Of a DNA stretch of 64,000 bases, positions 1 to 8,386 are shown one piece after another. Position 1 is the first letter of the stretch. Each line of letters starts with the position of its first letter. The position numbers and the translations under genes were made by a program. A model generated the notes under the pieces. The model ran no database searches. It had not been told where the DNA came from and saw only the letters and a program-made list of their open reading frames with translations. Source of the stretch: Burkholderia sp. WSM2232. Its GTDB lineage: Bacteria > Pseudomonadota > Gammaproteobacteria > Burkholderiales > Burkholderiaceae. The stretch is taken from assembly GCF_000472545.1 (NCBI RefSeq), contig NZ_AWZV01000013.1, forward strand, positions 103,548 through 167,547. Direction: 5' to 3'.

Positions 1-50
1 AGCTCAGGTTTGCGACCGCGGACGAATTTTCAACCGCGCATTGCACGGCC

Positions 51-530
51 TCAATGCATGTAGGTCACGCGGCGGGCGCGCACCTGCAGGACGAGGCCCG
101 CGTCGAGCAGCGCGATAGAGAACCAGCGGATGATCTTCAGCACGGTGCTTACCGTCGGCTGGGGCAGCCAGTTGTTCAGCATCTGCGTCGCGGCGTCGCT
201 GCGGGTTCGTTGCAGGAGCGCAATGATCTGCAGCAGCGAGGCTTCGTCATTAGCGAGTTCGGACGCGCAGCGGCAACGGGTGTCGAGCGGCCGGCAAGAC
301 GCGCGCATTAGCGAGCGCATCAGGATATCGAAGTAGCCGATGCCGTTCGCGGTCATGCCGGCTTCATGCAACACACCGCTCCAGTCGCTGTTGCGGCGCA
401 CGCTGTCGCATTGCGGACGCAGCCACGTGCGCACGGCCGTCAGTACAGTTTGTTCGGCCATATCGGGATGTTGCGTGAACGATTCATCGTAAAGCGTATG
501 GTTTCTCGCGGGCGGGTTGTGGAAATTCAT
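51..530 (-). CDS. Hypothetical protein, 159 aa
   Basis: I do not recognise this protein. It is soluble-looking, has four Cys (two in a CRC cluster near residues 85-87) and ends in an aliphatic helix-like stretch. There is no signal peptide. The start is the ATG at 530, preceded by GGAGGTTCA, a good ribosome binding site. A Fur-box-like palindrome lies about 175-195 bp upstream (705-725), so iron control is possible but unproven. The co-directional desaturase ends at 801, so it is not tightly coupled to this gene. Confidence 0.7.
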   Translation of the reverse strand: MNFHNPPARNHTLYDESFTQHPDMAEQTVLTAVRTWLRPQCDSVRRNSDWSGVLHEAGMTANGIGYFDILMRSLMRASCRPLDTRCRCASELANDEASLLQIIALLQRTRSDAATQMLNNWLPQPTVSTVLKIIRWFSIALLDAGLVLQVRARRVTYMH

Positions 531-704
531 TGAACCTCCGGTTGGCAGGACGGCGATATCCGGCGGCGTGCGCCGGGCGGGGTGCCCCGAGCCGTTGTCT
601 GTGCGCCGGCATGGGCGTGCAGGAAGTCGGTGACATCGGACAGGATGGTCATGATGAAAATAGGACAGCAGGTGACATGCACCATGATCGGATAATTTTG
701 TCCT

Positions 705-725
705 AAATGCAAATGATTCGCATTT
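705..725. promoter_or_regulatory. Fur-box-like palindrome
   Basis: A 21-bp near-perfect inverted repeat: AAATGC at 705-710 mirrors GCATTT at 720-725, with AAT/ATT half-sites inside. The alternating A/T-rich NAT pattern resembles the 19-21 bp Ferric uptake regulator box. It lies between the desaturase (ends 801) and the 159-aa gene (starts 530), both on the minus strand, so it would act on the latter. Confidence 0.45.
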
Positions 726-800
726 GGAGGTGCGTGGGATAGATCGCGGCGATAGGTCGCCGCACGCCGGAAAGCCCCCTGCGCGGGCGAATGGACGCCT

Positions 801-1823
801 TCAGCCGTGCTGAGTGTGTCGATGCGTCGCATGGGCGGGCTGCGCTTGCGTCGGGATTTGATGCTGAGCCGCTTCCAAACTTTGCGGCCGATGGTGCACC
901 GGATTCTCGGCCGCAGCAAACGTGTATTGCCTCGCCCAGTCTCCATAGCCCGCGACCAGAAACCCCCCGGAGCGCTGGATGTACTGCTCGCGAGACGCCT
1001 GATAGATCGCGGGCAGCGCGAACCACGGCACGTGCGGCAAGTCGTGATGAACCAGATGAAAGTTGTTGTTCAAATAGAGCAACCGCCAGAACAGGCCTGC
1101 TTCGTTGATAACCGTGCGGTGCGCGCAGTCCTGTGCCGGGCGATGCTCGCGGAATGACCGAAGCGAGCCGAGCGACAGCGACCCATACCCGACGCCGAGC
1201 ACGAACACCCATGCCGGAATCGCGCAAACCTGCTGTAGCCACGCAGTGAGCAGGACGAGCGCGGCGAAGTGCGCGAGCCAGGCAGGCACATCGCGCCAGT
1301 CGCGGCGGCTGATTTTGCGCAACGCATCGACCGCCGTCGCCGCGATGGCAAACGCCGGGCCGAGTAGCAGGCGCCCAGCGAGCGTGTTACGGCAATTGAG
1401 CAGCGCACGCATCGCCCCTCCGGCCCGCGCCCATGTTTCACCGTCGACGAAGTAGCTTTCCGGATCGCGCCCCGGCTCCGTCAGGTTTTCATCGTCGTGA
1501 TGCTGAAGGTGCGATTCGCGATAGACCCGGTAGGGGAACCACACCGCGAGAGGCGCGAAACCGAGCAGTGCATTCAGGCGTGGCGAGCGCGTGGGATGGC
1601 CGTGCAATAGCTCGTGTTGCAACGACATGTACCACGCGCTGACCAATGCAAGAAGGGCGGTGGTCAGCGGCAAGCCGAGTTCGCGGGCATGTGTGGCGAC
1701 ACCGAACCATCCGCCGTAGATCGCGACGACCAGCATCCATGTCGGCCATTGCGTGCGCCATGTGCGGCTCGTCGCGAGCCTCGCGATCGCGTTGCGCTGG
1801 GTGTCGTCGAGATAGATCGCCAT
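801..1823 (-). CDS. Membrane fatty acid desaturase family protein
   Basis: The protein has 340 aa and the diiron histidine boxes of integral-membrane desaturases and hydroxylases: HxxxHxH at residues 70-76, HxxHH at 105-109, and a late HxxHH in LNNNFHLVHHDLPH. Hydrophobic pairs flank the boxes (about 28-65, 85-100, 150-215). The His-rich C-terminal tail (from about 300) is unusual. The family inserts double bonds or hydroxyls in acyl chains at the cytoplasmic membrane using O2; the substrate here is unknown. The start is the ATG at 1823. No redox partner gene is adjacent. Confidence 0.85.
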   Translation of the reverse strand: MAIYLDDTQRNAIARLATSRTWRTQWPTWMLVVAIYGGWFGVATHARELGLPLTTALLALVSAWYMSLQHELLHGHPTRSPRLNALLGFAPLAVWFPYRVYRESHLQHHDDENLTEPGRDPESYFVDGETWARAGGAMRALLNCRNTLAGRLLLGPAFAIAATAVDALRKISRRDWRDVPAWLAHFAALVLLTAWLQQVCAIPAWVFVLGVGYGSLSLGSLRSFREHRPAQDCAHRTVINEAGLFWRLLYLNNNFHLVHHDLPHVPWFALPAIYQASREQYIQRSGGFLVAGYGDWARQYTFAAAENPVHHRPQSLEAAQHQIPTQAQPAHATHRHTQHG

Positions 1824-1948
1824 CGGTTGAGCCGGTGAAATGCATGTTCCGACTGATCGTACGTACCAATGGGCGGCCTCAGAACCAATTTGTTCGGGAT
1901 TGTATTTGCGCTACGACGCACAAGAGGGGGAAGCGGCAAAGTCTGGAG

Positions 1949-2001
1949 ACAAGCGACAAGCGACAAGCGACAAGCGACAAGCGACAAGCGACAAGCGACA
2001 A
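1949..2001. repeat. 7-bp tandem repeat (ACAAGCG)x7
   Basis: Seven perfect copies of ACAAGCG run from 1949 to 1997 and are followed by a degenerate copy. Two more copies recur at 2011-2024 inside a larger GGCTGGAGACAAGCG-type duplication that extends to about 2035. The array lies between the desaturase start (1823) and the secreted-protein start (2122), in the probable 5' region of the latter. Confidence 0.95.
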
Positions 2002-2121
2002 AGGCTGGAGACAAGCGACAAGCGGCAAAGGCTGGCGAAAATCGGCGACAATGCCCGCAACGATTGTCAGCGCCTGTTCCGCGCCGCGCGCGAGGCGCCC
2101 CTCGAACATTTTGATGCCGAT

Positions 2122-2559
2122 ATGAAACGTCTCTATCTTGCCGCACTGGCGGTGGCGGGCACCCTTTTCGCGGCTCCCATTCAGGCGCAAAGCAGCGATG
2201 CCGGTCCGCTCGATACACCCACGGGCCAGGTGCAATTCGTGCGCGACGGCCAGGGCTTTAGCGGGCTGCTCGCAAACGAGGTATTCGATCGTTTCAGCGC
2301 CCACGCGCTGACGCATTTCGACGACATGGACAGCGCGAACGGCACCGTCGCGCGCATGCTCGTGCAAAGCGATTCAGGTCCGGTGCTGTACGACTTTCGG
2401 CGCCGCCCGCCGCTTGTGCAGCGCATAGGTGCCCGCATGAGTGTCAAGCGCGTGTTCTGGCAAGGCGATGAGGTCGTGATGCAAGGCTCGCAAGGCTGGT
2501 TCCGCTTCCAGCGCGGGGTATTGACGAAGCTGCAGTCGTCGAAAACCATCTACCATTGA
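2122..2559 (+). CDS. Small secreted hypothetical protein, 145 aa
   Basis: It starts MKRLYLAALAVAGTLFAAPIQAQ, a clean Sec signal peptide with cleavage near AQA-Q, so the mature protein is periplasmic or exported. The mature part (about 120 aa) is beta-rich and lacks Cys; I do not recognise the family. The frame stays open upstream to 1840 through the 7-bp repeat, but the signal peptide fixes the start at 2122. The gene is convergent with the CDP-diacylglycerol diphosphatase gene (ends 2606). Confidence 0.75.
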   Translation: MKRLYLAALAVAGTLFAAPIQAQSSDAGPLDTPTGQVQFVRDGQGFSGLLANEVFDRFSAHALTHFDDMDSANGTVARMLVQSDSGPVLYDFRRRPPLVQRIGARMSVKRVFWQGDEVVMQGSQGWFRFQRGVLTKLQSSKTIYH

Positions 2560-2605
2560 TTGCCCGCGCCCGGCAGGCGAGGGTCGCCGCTGATCTGAAG
2601 TGTCG

Positions 2606-3457
2606 CTATGACGAAGTGTCGGCGATACGGCACGCGTGATCGAGCAGTCCCTCGGCCGAACCACTGCCGTTGTCCGCGTCAAGACCGCTGTTCACGACCA
2701 GCCAGCCGTCCTTCTCCGCCGACGGCCCGGCACCCGTCACCAGAACGGTTTGCATGGCCATTGCGTCGGGGTTCGGATTGTCGCGCGAGACGATGCGGAA
2801 CGGATCGCTCGTGCCGCTTAGCGAATTCACGCGCATGATCCGGTAACGGCTGCCGTTGAGCGTGTCCCAACGCCATATGCCGGGCGCGTCGTTGGCGTGT
2901 CGGGCGAGTGCGTCGCTGACGTCGCCGCGCATGCAGTCTATATGAATGTGCAACTGGTTCTGCGTGCGGCGAAACTGGGAATTGATCTCCAGACCTAGCT
3001 GATTGTCAGCGAGCGTTCGTTTGACCGCGCGGTTCACATAGCTGCGTGCGGCCCATGCGTCGGCCCAATAGCCCGGCGCATGCGGTGCGAGCACGAGCGG
3101 GCTTTCGATGCCGCTCACACGGTCCGTCGGTATCAGCAGATACTGCGAGCGTCCGACGATGTCCTTCAGGATTGCATAGCGTTTGTCGAGATCGACCGCG
3201 GTGCACTGACCCGGCGTGCCGGTCGCCTGTTGCGACGGAACGCAGCGAATATCGACGATCTTCCATAGCGCGTTCGAATCGACGGCCGCAAGACGTGCAC
3301 AGCCGGCCACCGCGAGCGCCACGCCGAACGCCGCGGCGGCTCGCTTCAGGTAAGGCCCGCTGCGATGTAGCGGACGGGGATCGGCGGATTCGGAAAGAGT
3401 GCGCCTGCTGGCAAGTGGCTTTGTGGTCGGGCGGGAAAAGGCTTGGTTTAGCGGCAT
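2606..3457 (-). CDS. cdh: CDP-diacylglycerol diphosphatase
   Basis: It hydrolyses CDP-diacylglycerol to CMP and phosphatidate at the inner membrane. The 283-aa protein matches E. coli Cdh closely in order: LWKIV near 65, a C-plus-proline segment, QYLLIPT, GIESP, WAAR, then the HIT-like signature RTQNQLHIHIDC containing the catalytic His pair. The N-terminus has a hydrophobic segment (about 38-55) ending AVAGC, either a signal anchor or a lipoprotein site. The first 35 residues before it may be untranslated, because no better ATG exists. The amidase gene lies 12 bp upstream and is co-directional. Confidence 0.9.
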   Translation of the reverse strand: MPLNQAFSRPTTKPLASRRTLSESADPRPLHRSGPYLKRAAAAFGVALAVAGCARLAAVDSNALWKIVDIRCVPSQQATGTPGQCTAVDLDKRYAILKDIVGRSQYLLIPTDRVSGIESPLVLAPHAPGYWADAWAARSYVNRAVKRTLADNQLGLEINSQFRRTQNQLHIHIDCMRGDVSDALARHANDAPGIWRWDTLNGSRYRIMRVNSLSGTSDPFRIVSRDNPNPDAMAMQTVLVTGAGPSAEKDGWLVVNSGLDADNGSGSAEGLLDHACRIADTSS

Positions 3458-3469
3458 CTTTTATACGGT

Positions 3470-4924
3470 TCAGAGCACGGGCGGCGGCACTTCGCCGAGC
3501 AACTGTTCGACGGCCACGCCGATTGCGAGCAGACGCCGGTCGCTGCCAAGCGGCCCGTCCAGTTCGAGGCCGACCGGCAAACCTTGCGCACTGATTCCAG
3601 CCGGCAGGGACAAACCCGGAATGCCGGAGGTGCTGGCCGGATCGGTATTGCGCAGAAACGCTTCCATCGTGTCGATGGGCGGCGCGCCGTCTACCGACAC
3701 CGTCAACGAACCGTTGATCTCGTCGATGGGTACAGCGGCGAGCCGGGTGGTGGGAAAGAGCAGTGCATCGAGACGCCCGTCGGCAAAGGTCGCGGCCATA
3801 TAAGCCTGCAACAGGGGCCGCCAGTGATTGAGCGCCGCCTCATAGCGCGAGTCGAGCGCGCCCGCGAGCACTTCGTCGTAGATAGCGCGCACGTCGGGAC
3901 TTGCGATACGCGCTGCCAGTTCCGCGACGCTCTGCACCGGCGCATGGTTTGCGGCAAGCCACGCCTCCATATCCACGCGCGCTTCGTGGATCGCTATCGG
4001 CCCGCCGACCATGCCGTTGAGATCTTCCAGTTCGCTCATGGCCACCGGCACGAAAACAACGCCGGCTGCTTCCAGCTTCTTCAGCGCGCCTCGCGCCACG
4101 GCTTCGACATCTTGCGCAAGACCCGCCCACAACGGCGCCGGCAAGCCGATGCGCAGACCGTTCAGCGCGACAGCGGGCAACGGACCCTCGCCGGTGATCA
4201 CGCCGTCGAGCAGTGCGATGTCGGCTGCGTTGCGCGCCATCGGGCCGACGGTATCGCGCGTGTGGCTGATCGGCACCACTGCGTCCGGGTCGTGATAGCG
4301 CCGCTCGGCGCCCCCATTGCCCACCGACGGACGAAAGCCCGCGGTGCCCGTCAACGCGGCGGGAATGCGGGTGGAGCCGCCGGTGTCCGTGCCGAGGCCG
4401 GCGGGCGCGATGCGCGCGGCAATTGCCACCGCCGTGCCGCCGGAGGAGCCGCCCGGAATCAGCGCGGGGTCGTACGGATTGCGCACGGGGCCTGCATGCG
4501 CCGCGAGATTGGTACTCGTAATGCCGAACGCGAGCTCATGCATGTTGGCCTTGCCGAGAATGATCGCGCCCGCGTCGAGTAGCCGTTGTACCGAGGGCGC
4601 GTTGACGTCCGGCACGAAGCCTTGCAGTGCCGGCGTGCCGGCGGAAGTGGCCAGCCCCACGGTATTGATGTTGTCCTTCACCACGACAGGCAGACCGGCA
4701 AGCGGCAGTTGGGCCCTTGCTTCTGCGGACAACGCGTCGACGCGCCGCGCGGCGGCGAGCGCGCCGTCCAGGTCGATCACGGTCAGCGCGTTGAGTGTTT
4801 CGAGCGCGGCCGCGCGCGCGAGCAGGGTCGCGACATAATCTGTTGCGTGGAGCCGGCCCGACTGGATCGCGGCGACGGCTTCGGTTGCGCTCAACGCGAG
4901 CTGTTCATCGACGGTCCATGTCAT
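3470..4924 (-). CDS. Amidase signature family hydrolase (indoleacetamide hydrolase-like)
   Basis: The 484-aa protein has the full amidase signature: Lys83 in VVVKDN, the GGSSGG loop with Ser160/161, and the nucleophile Ser184 in DTGGSTRIPA, forming the Ser-cisSer-Lys triad. The family hydrolyses amides to acid plus ammonia. Overall layout and the GPxxRNPYDP motif resemble indole-3-acetamide and mandelamide hydrolases. There is no signal peptide. The ferritin-like gene ends 11 bp upstream (4936), so the two are probably co-transcribed. The substrate is not decided by sequence. Confidence 0.88.
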   Translation of the reverse strand: MTWTVDEQLALSATEAVAAIQSGRLHATDYVATLLARAAALETLNALTVIDLDGALAAARRVDALSAEARAQLPLAGLPVVVKDNINTVGLATSAGTPALQGFVPDVNAPSVQRLLDAGAIILGKANMHELAFGITSTNLAAHAGPVRNPYDPALIPGGSSGGTAVAIAARIAPAGLGTDTGGSTRIPAALTGTAGFRPSVGNGGAERRYHDPDAVVPISHTRDTVGPMARNAADIALLDGVITGEGPLPAVALNGLRIGLPAPLWAGLAQDVEAVARGALKKLEAAGVVFVPVAMSELEDLNGMVGGPIAIHEARVDMEAWLAANHAPVQSVAELAARIASPDVRAIYDEVLAGALDSRYEAALNHWRPLLQAYMAATFADGRLDALLFPTTRLAAVPIDEINGSLTVSVDGAPPIDTMEAFLRNTDPASTSGIPGLSLPAGISAQGLPVGLELDGPLGSDRRLLAIGVAVEQLLGEVPPPVL

Positions 4925-4935
4925 GGCCGTGCTCC

Positions 4936-5856
4936 TTATCGTTCAGTGTCGGGGCTGCGCGAACGCCGCATGAAGCGCAGCGCGAAACGCGCGAGCGTGG
5001 GCACGAGCCGCGGGCGCAGCAGCCGCGCGTCGTAGCCACTCATGCGGCGCTCGTTTTCCGCGAGGCATAGTTCGACGAGTTCGGTCGTTTCCAACCCCTT
5101 GCCGATCACGCTGCTGTTCGCCGGCAGAAAGTTCGAGTCGTGCGCGACGCCGTTTGCATCGATGCCCTTGGCGATCGCCACGCGCTCCCAGATCAGCACG
5201 ACCCAGATGGCGGCCACGCGCAATGCGTGCCACGGCCTGCGCCATAGCGGCATGTTACGCCGGTGCCAGGCGGCCCAGTTGATGAAGAACAGAATGTGAC
5301 GGGCTTCTTCCTGAATCACGGGCTCGAAGGTCTCCACCAGTGCTTCGGGAAAATAGCCCGACTGCTGCGCGGCGCGAAAGAGGCCGAACGCAAAGAAACT
5401 GTCGATGCACTCGCTGTAGCCCGTACGCATCCACGCCCATTCGGGGTCGCGCGGCGCGGGATAGTGCGGCTCAGGTGCGATTTCGATGCCGTAGGCCGCA
5501 ATCAGTCGCGCAAGCACGCGCTTGTGGCGGGCCTCTTCGTCACCGTCCATGGTAATGGCTTCACGCAGCAGCGGGTCGCTCAATTGCGCGGCGTAGGTGT
5601 GAACGTTGATCGACGCGCGCCCTTCCGTTTGCACTGCGATGTCCCAGATCGGCAGCGAGCAGAGCCGCTCGAGTGCGTCGGGTGACAGCGCGGGCCAGTC
5701 GATCACGGCCGGTTTGTACGGGTCGTGAGTCTCGAGCAGCATGCGGCAGAACATGTGCTTATGCGCCTCAGAGCCGATCTTCACGCGGGCCGTGCCGGCA
5801 AAGGTCCAATGGCGCAAAGTGTGGTCTTCGGCTAGGTCTGTCAATGTGTCGGACAT
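4936..5856 (-). CDS. Ferritin-like diiron domain protein
   Basis: The 306-aa, largely helical protein has two ExxRH-type metal motifs, DEEARHKR (about 105-112) and EEARHILFF (about 183-191), with further Glu in the flanking helices. This is the four-helix diiron pattern of ferritin-like oxygenases and reductases. A hydrophobic helix (about 207-222) may associate with membrane. The C-terminus is Arg-rich. It is the first gene of a likely minus-strand unit with the amidase and perhaps cdh. The reaction is unknown. Confidence 0.7.
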   Translation of the reverse strand: MSDTLTDLAEDHTLRHWTFAGTARVKIGSEAHKHMFCRMLLETHDPYKPAVIDWPALSPDALERLCSLPIWDIAVQTEGRASINVHTYAAQLSDPLLREAITMDGDEEARHKRVLARLIAAYGIEIAPEPHYPAPRDPEWAWMRTGYSECIDSFFAFGLFRAAQQSGYFPEALVETFEPVIQEEARHILFFINWAAWHRRNMPLWRRPWHALRVAAIWVVLIWERVAIAKGIDANGVAHDSNFLPANSSVIGKGLETTELVELCLAENERRMSGYDARLLRPRLVPTLARFALRFMRRSRSPDTER

Positions 5857-5965
5857 GGCAAGCGTGCAGAGAGCGAATTTGATGTGTCGCCTATTCTGTC
5901 ACATTGCCCCGAAACGCGGCGCGGGCGGTGCACGGCCGCCCGCGCCGGTCAGCTTGAGTGCTGTG

Positions 5966-6181
5966 TCACTGGTGATGGTCGACCCACATGCGTCCCCAGC
6001 GGAATGCGTAGGCGAGCGCATGTTCTTCGTCGAAGAAATAGTCGAGCGCGTCGAAGCTATAGGCCTTGCCGCGGCTTGCGCTCGCTTTTTCGATGGTCAG
6101 GTTCGCGGCGAATAGTCCGTTGGGCAAACGTTGCGCGGCCGGCGCGACTTCATAGCCCTTGTAGCGAATATTTGAATTCAT
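5966..6181 (-). CDS. Small conserved-looking protein with YKGYE motif, 71 aa
   Basis: It begins MNSNIRYKGYEVAP and ends in an aromatic, His-containing tail. The frame is open a further 54 bp upstream, but the start at 6181 is preferred because a second window protein (40527-40808) begins [15 protein letters not shown], placing the shared N-terminus here. No signal peptide or membrane segment is present. I do not know its function. Confidence 0.6.
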   Translation of the reverse strand: MNSNIRYKGYEVAPAAQRLPNGLFAANLTIEKASASRGKAYSFDALDYFFDEEHALAYAFRWGRMWVDHHQ

Positions 6182-6570
6182 GATCGTGGCGGTGAATAGG
6201 CCCGCATGTTTTGCAAAGGCCGCTGCATGTGACACCCGGCGTTCGCGTTGGCGTCGGCATCAGGCGGCGGATGAGTCGGCGGGCAGGCTCAAGCGTAGGC
6301 CGCACTGCAGGGCCCGTGAACCAATCATTCTTCGCAAGCAAATCAGCGGGAAGCCGGAACGCTCTTCGGAACACCGGATAAGGGCTGGTTTGGCGGGTTC
6401 GCAGACACTATCGCGCGCAACAGGCAGCGGGTCTGTTATGTGCCGCACGGTACGCCGCCTGCGAGCGCCCCGCTTCGCGCATGTGAGGCGACGCGGGGCG
6501 CTGCCGGGCGAGGGCGCTGCTGGAGAAGTCGCTGCTGGAAAATTCGCGAAAGAGGGCGGAGCGCGAGGCT
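6182..6570. other. Intergenic region, nothing recognised
   Basis: This is 389 bp between two minus-strand genes. Open frames here have poor ribosome binding sites and Arg/Ala-rich translations typical of noncoding high-GC DNA. No hairpin with a T-run is visible. Confidence 0.5.
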
Positions 6571-7236
6571 TTACACTGCGTGCAAGATGCGCGCGGGCTG
6601 CACTTGCTGGTTCGTGCCATGCGCGGTGTTCGCAGCGGGCGTGCGCTGCGAGGTGAACGCCAGCGCGAATTGCGCGGCTTGCTGGCCCACGGTGGCGAGC
6701 TGGTCGACGACCTTTGCGTCGGAACAGGTATCGGCACTGTCGAAGCGCGTTTCCAGCGTGTTGATGCCGGCGCCGAACGGCGTAGGCCAGCCGCGCAACG
6801 CGTGAACGATCGCGCGCAGCGAAGTCAGCACCGAGCCGGCCGCCTGCCAGCCATACGCCGTGACGATGCAGCCGACCGCGCGGCCGTCCAGATACGGACG
6901 TTCGTCGGCGCGCAATTCCTCGAGCGTATCGAGCGCGTTCTTCACGAGGCCGGAGACGCCGCCGTGATAGCCGGGCGTCGCGATGATCAACGCGTCGGCG
7001 TGACGCACTGCTTCGATCAGTTCGAGCTGTTCGTCGGTGCGCTCGCTGTGTTCGGGCGCGTAGTGCGGCAGGCTATGAAGGAAAGTGCCGCCGAAGAGCC
7101 GGGTTCTCGCGCCCGCAGCCTCGGCGCCGCGCAACGCGAAGCCCAGCGCGCGCTCCGTCGACGAGGCCGCGCGCGTCGTGCCGCCAATGCCGACCACGAG
7201 CGGACGGCGCGGGTGAGGGTGATGGAAACTGGTCAA
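6571..7236 (-). CDS. NADPH-dependent FMN reductase family protein
   Basis: The 221-aa flavodoxin-like protein starts with a beta strand and phosphate loop (VVGIGGTTRAASST, about 14-27). It also carries the family segment TPGYHGGVSGLVKNALDTLEEL (about 92-113) and a late YGWQAAGS loop. Members bind FMN and reduce it, or quinones and azo dyes, with NAD(P)H in the cytoplasm. The C-terminal 25 residues are low-complexity. Its neighbours give no pathway. The start at 7236 precedes the motif by a normal distance and follows a GGAGCA ribosome binding site. Confidence 0.85.
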   Translation of the reverse strand: MTSFHHPHPRRPLVVGIGGTTRAASSTERALGFALRGAEAAGARTRLFGGTFLHSLPHYAPEHSERTDEQLELIEAVRHADALIIATPGYHGGVSGLVKNALDTLEELRADERPYLDGRAVGCIVTAYGWQAAGSVLTSLRAIVHALRGWPTPFGAGINTLETRFDSADTCSDAKVVDQLATVGQQAAQFALAFTSQRTPAANTAHGTNQQVQPARILHAV

Positions 7237-7459
7237 CGAAATGCTCCTTCGGTGGCGGCTCGCGGCGCTAGCGCGCGGGTTGCGCGGGAGCGGGCCGGGC
7301 GAACCGGACTTTGAAGCATCATCTTAATGAGCGCGGCACGCCGCACGAAGCGACTTTTTGTTCTAACCATATAACCGCGCGGACGGTGCGACCAGGCACA
7401 TATGGATTGTCAGCCCGGTTCGCGCATTTGCGCCGATAAGCATATGGCGATCTATTGTT

Positions 7460-7487
7460 TTGGCGCGAGCGCGGGCGCCGCTATGAT
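7460..7487 (+). promoter_or_regulatory. Sigma-70-type promoter for candidate sRNA
   Basis: TTGGCG at 7460-7465, a 16-bp spacer and TATGAT at 7482-7487 give a good housekeeping promoter in otherwise gene-free sequence. The predicted transcription start is near 7494. Confidence 0.55.
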
Positions 7488-7493
7488 CGAAGC

Positions 7494-7560
7494 GTCTCCT
7501 CCATGACACTCCTTGACATGGGACTCGGCCTCGCCGGCATGCTGGCGGGGCTTTTTTTTT
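7494..7560 (+). ncRNA. Candidate small RNA with anti-Shine-Dalgarno loop
   Basis: A 67-nt predicted transcript is bounded by a good promoter (7460-7487) and an intrinsic terminator (7528-7560). After a 5' single strand with UCUCCUCC, CCAUG (7501-7505) pairs with CAUGG (7517-7521) and leaves an 11-nt loop containing ACUCCUU, the complement of a Shine-Dalgarno sequence. A second hairpin plus nine T ends it. This architecture resembles known CU-rich, SD-targeting sRNAs (the cuckoo/CcsR type and the Burkholderia sRNA NcS27). I infer it represses translation by masking ribosome binding sites. It lies between the FMN reductase and the J-domain gene. Confidence 0.55.
7528..7560 (+). terminator. Intrinsic terminator
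   Basis: GCCTCGCC (7528-7535) pairs with GGCGGGGC (7544-7551), allowing one G-T pair, over an 8-nt loop. Nine T follow (7552-7560). It terminates plus-strand transcription about 145 bp before the J-domain gene, and no protein gene precedes it on that strand. Confidence 0.8.
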
Positions 7561-7705
7561 GCCGATGTCGCGACGACTTCGCGGGGACTGCCGCACTGTT
7601 CTTGCCTCGATCGCGAAGCGCACCGCCACGCGCCGCTTCACGTTTCGGCCGTTTATCGCGTGCTAGGATGGTTCGCGACACGATCCCGGCAAGCTCAACC
7701 GACAA

Positions 7706-8386
7706 ATGGCAACTCTCTATGAAACGCTTGGTGTGCCGATGCACGCCACGGAAGAAGAAATCAAGCGCGCCTACCGTAAGGCCGCAATGAAGTGGCATCC
7801 GGACCGCAATGCGGGCTCGGAAGAAGTTGCGCGCGCCACCTTCCAGGAAATCAGGGACGCCTACGCGATTCTCTCGGACGCCGCGCAGCGTGAGGTGTAC
7901 GACGCTGTCTACGCGGAACAGATGCGGCAGTGGGACGCGCAGCGCGCGCGCCATGAAGAGGCGCAGGCCGAGCGCGAGGCGGCGGCACGTGCGGCGGACG
8001 AAGCCGCCTATGCCGAAATGGTTTCGCTTGCCATGCGCTTTGCCGACGAGGGGCACAATCGCGATGTGCTGTTCGGCGTGCTGCTCGGGCGCCACTGCGA
8101 AGCGAGACGCGCCGCGCAGATCGCCGACAGCGTAGCCGCTTTACAGGCTTCGCGGCGGGAAGCCACGGCCTCCAGCGCTTCGCCGCAGGCTGCAGAGGCA
8201 GAGCCACAGGCGAGCGACGCTGCGCCGTCGCGCGACGCGGCAACGACGAACGCCCGTGCCGCAGCCACGGCGGCTCATTCCGCTCGCGCCGAGCCAGCCA
8301 AACCCGACCAGGCCGCGAATGAAGCCCCTGCCGCCGGCGGCTTTTCCAGCCTCTGGTTCCAGTTTCTCAACGGCCTGCGGTTCTGA
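7706..8386 (+). CDS. J-domain (DnaJ-like) protein
   Basis: The J domain spans about residues 3-68, with the HPD tripeptide at 31-33 needed to stimulate Hsp70 ATPase. There is no G/F region, zinc finger or classical C-terminal domain, so it is a type III J protein. Residues 75-110 are a charged coiled coil (ERE/AAR repeats). Residues 145-210 are Ala/Ser/Pro-rich and disordered, and the tail ends with the aromatic motif SSLWFQFLNGLRF. It probably recruits DnaK to a specific, unknown client. Confidence 0.9.
   Translation: MATLYETLGVPMHATEEEIKRAYRKAAMKWHPDRNAGSEEVARATFQEIRDAYAILSDAAQREVYDAVYAEQMRQWDAQRARHEEAQAEREAAARAADEAAYAEMVSLAMRFADEGHNRDVLFGVLLGRHCEARRAAQIADSVAALQASRREATASSASPQAAEAEPQASDAAPSRDAATTNARAAATAAHSARAEPAKPDQAANEAPAAGGFSSLWFQFLNGLRF

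Noticed and set aside
1840..2121. In-frame extension of the secreted protein through the 7-bp repeat
   Set aside because: The signal peptide at 2122 defines the start; the extension encodes only repeat-derived Ser/Lys/Arg/Gln.
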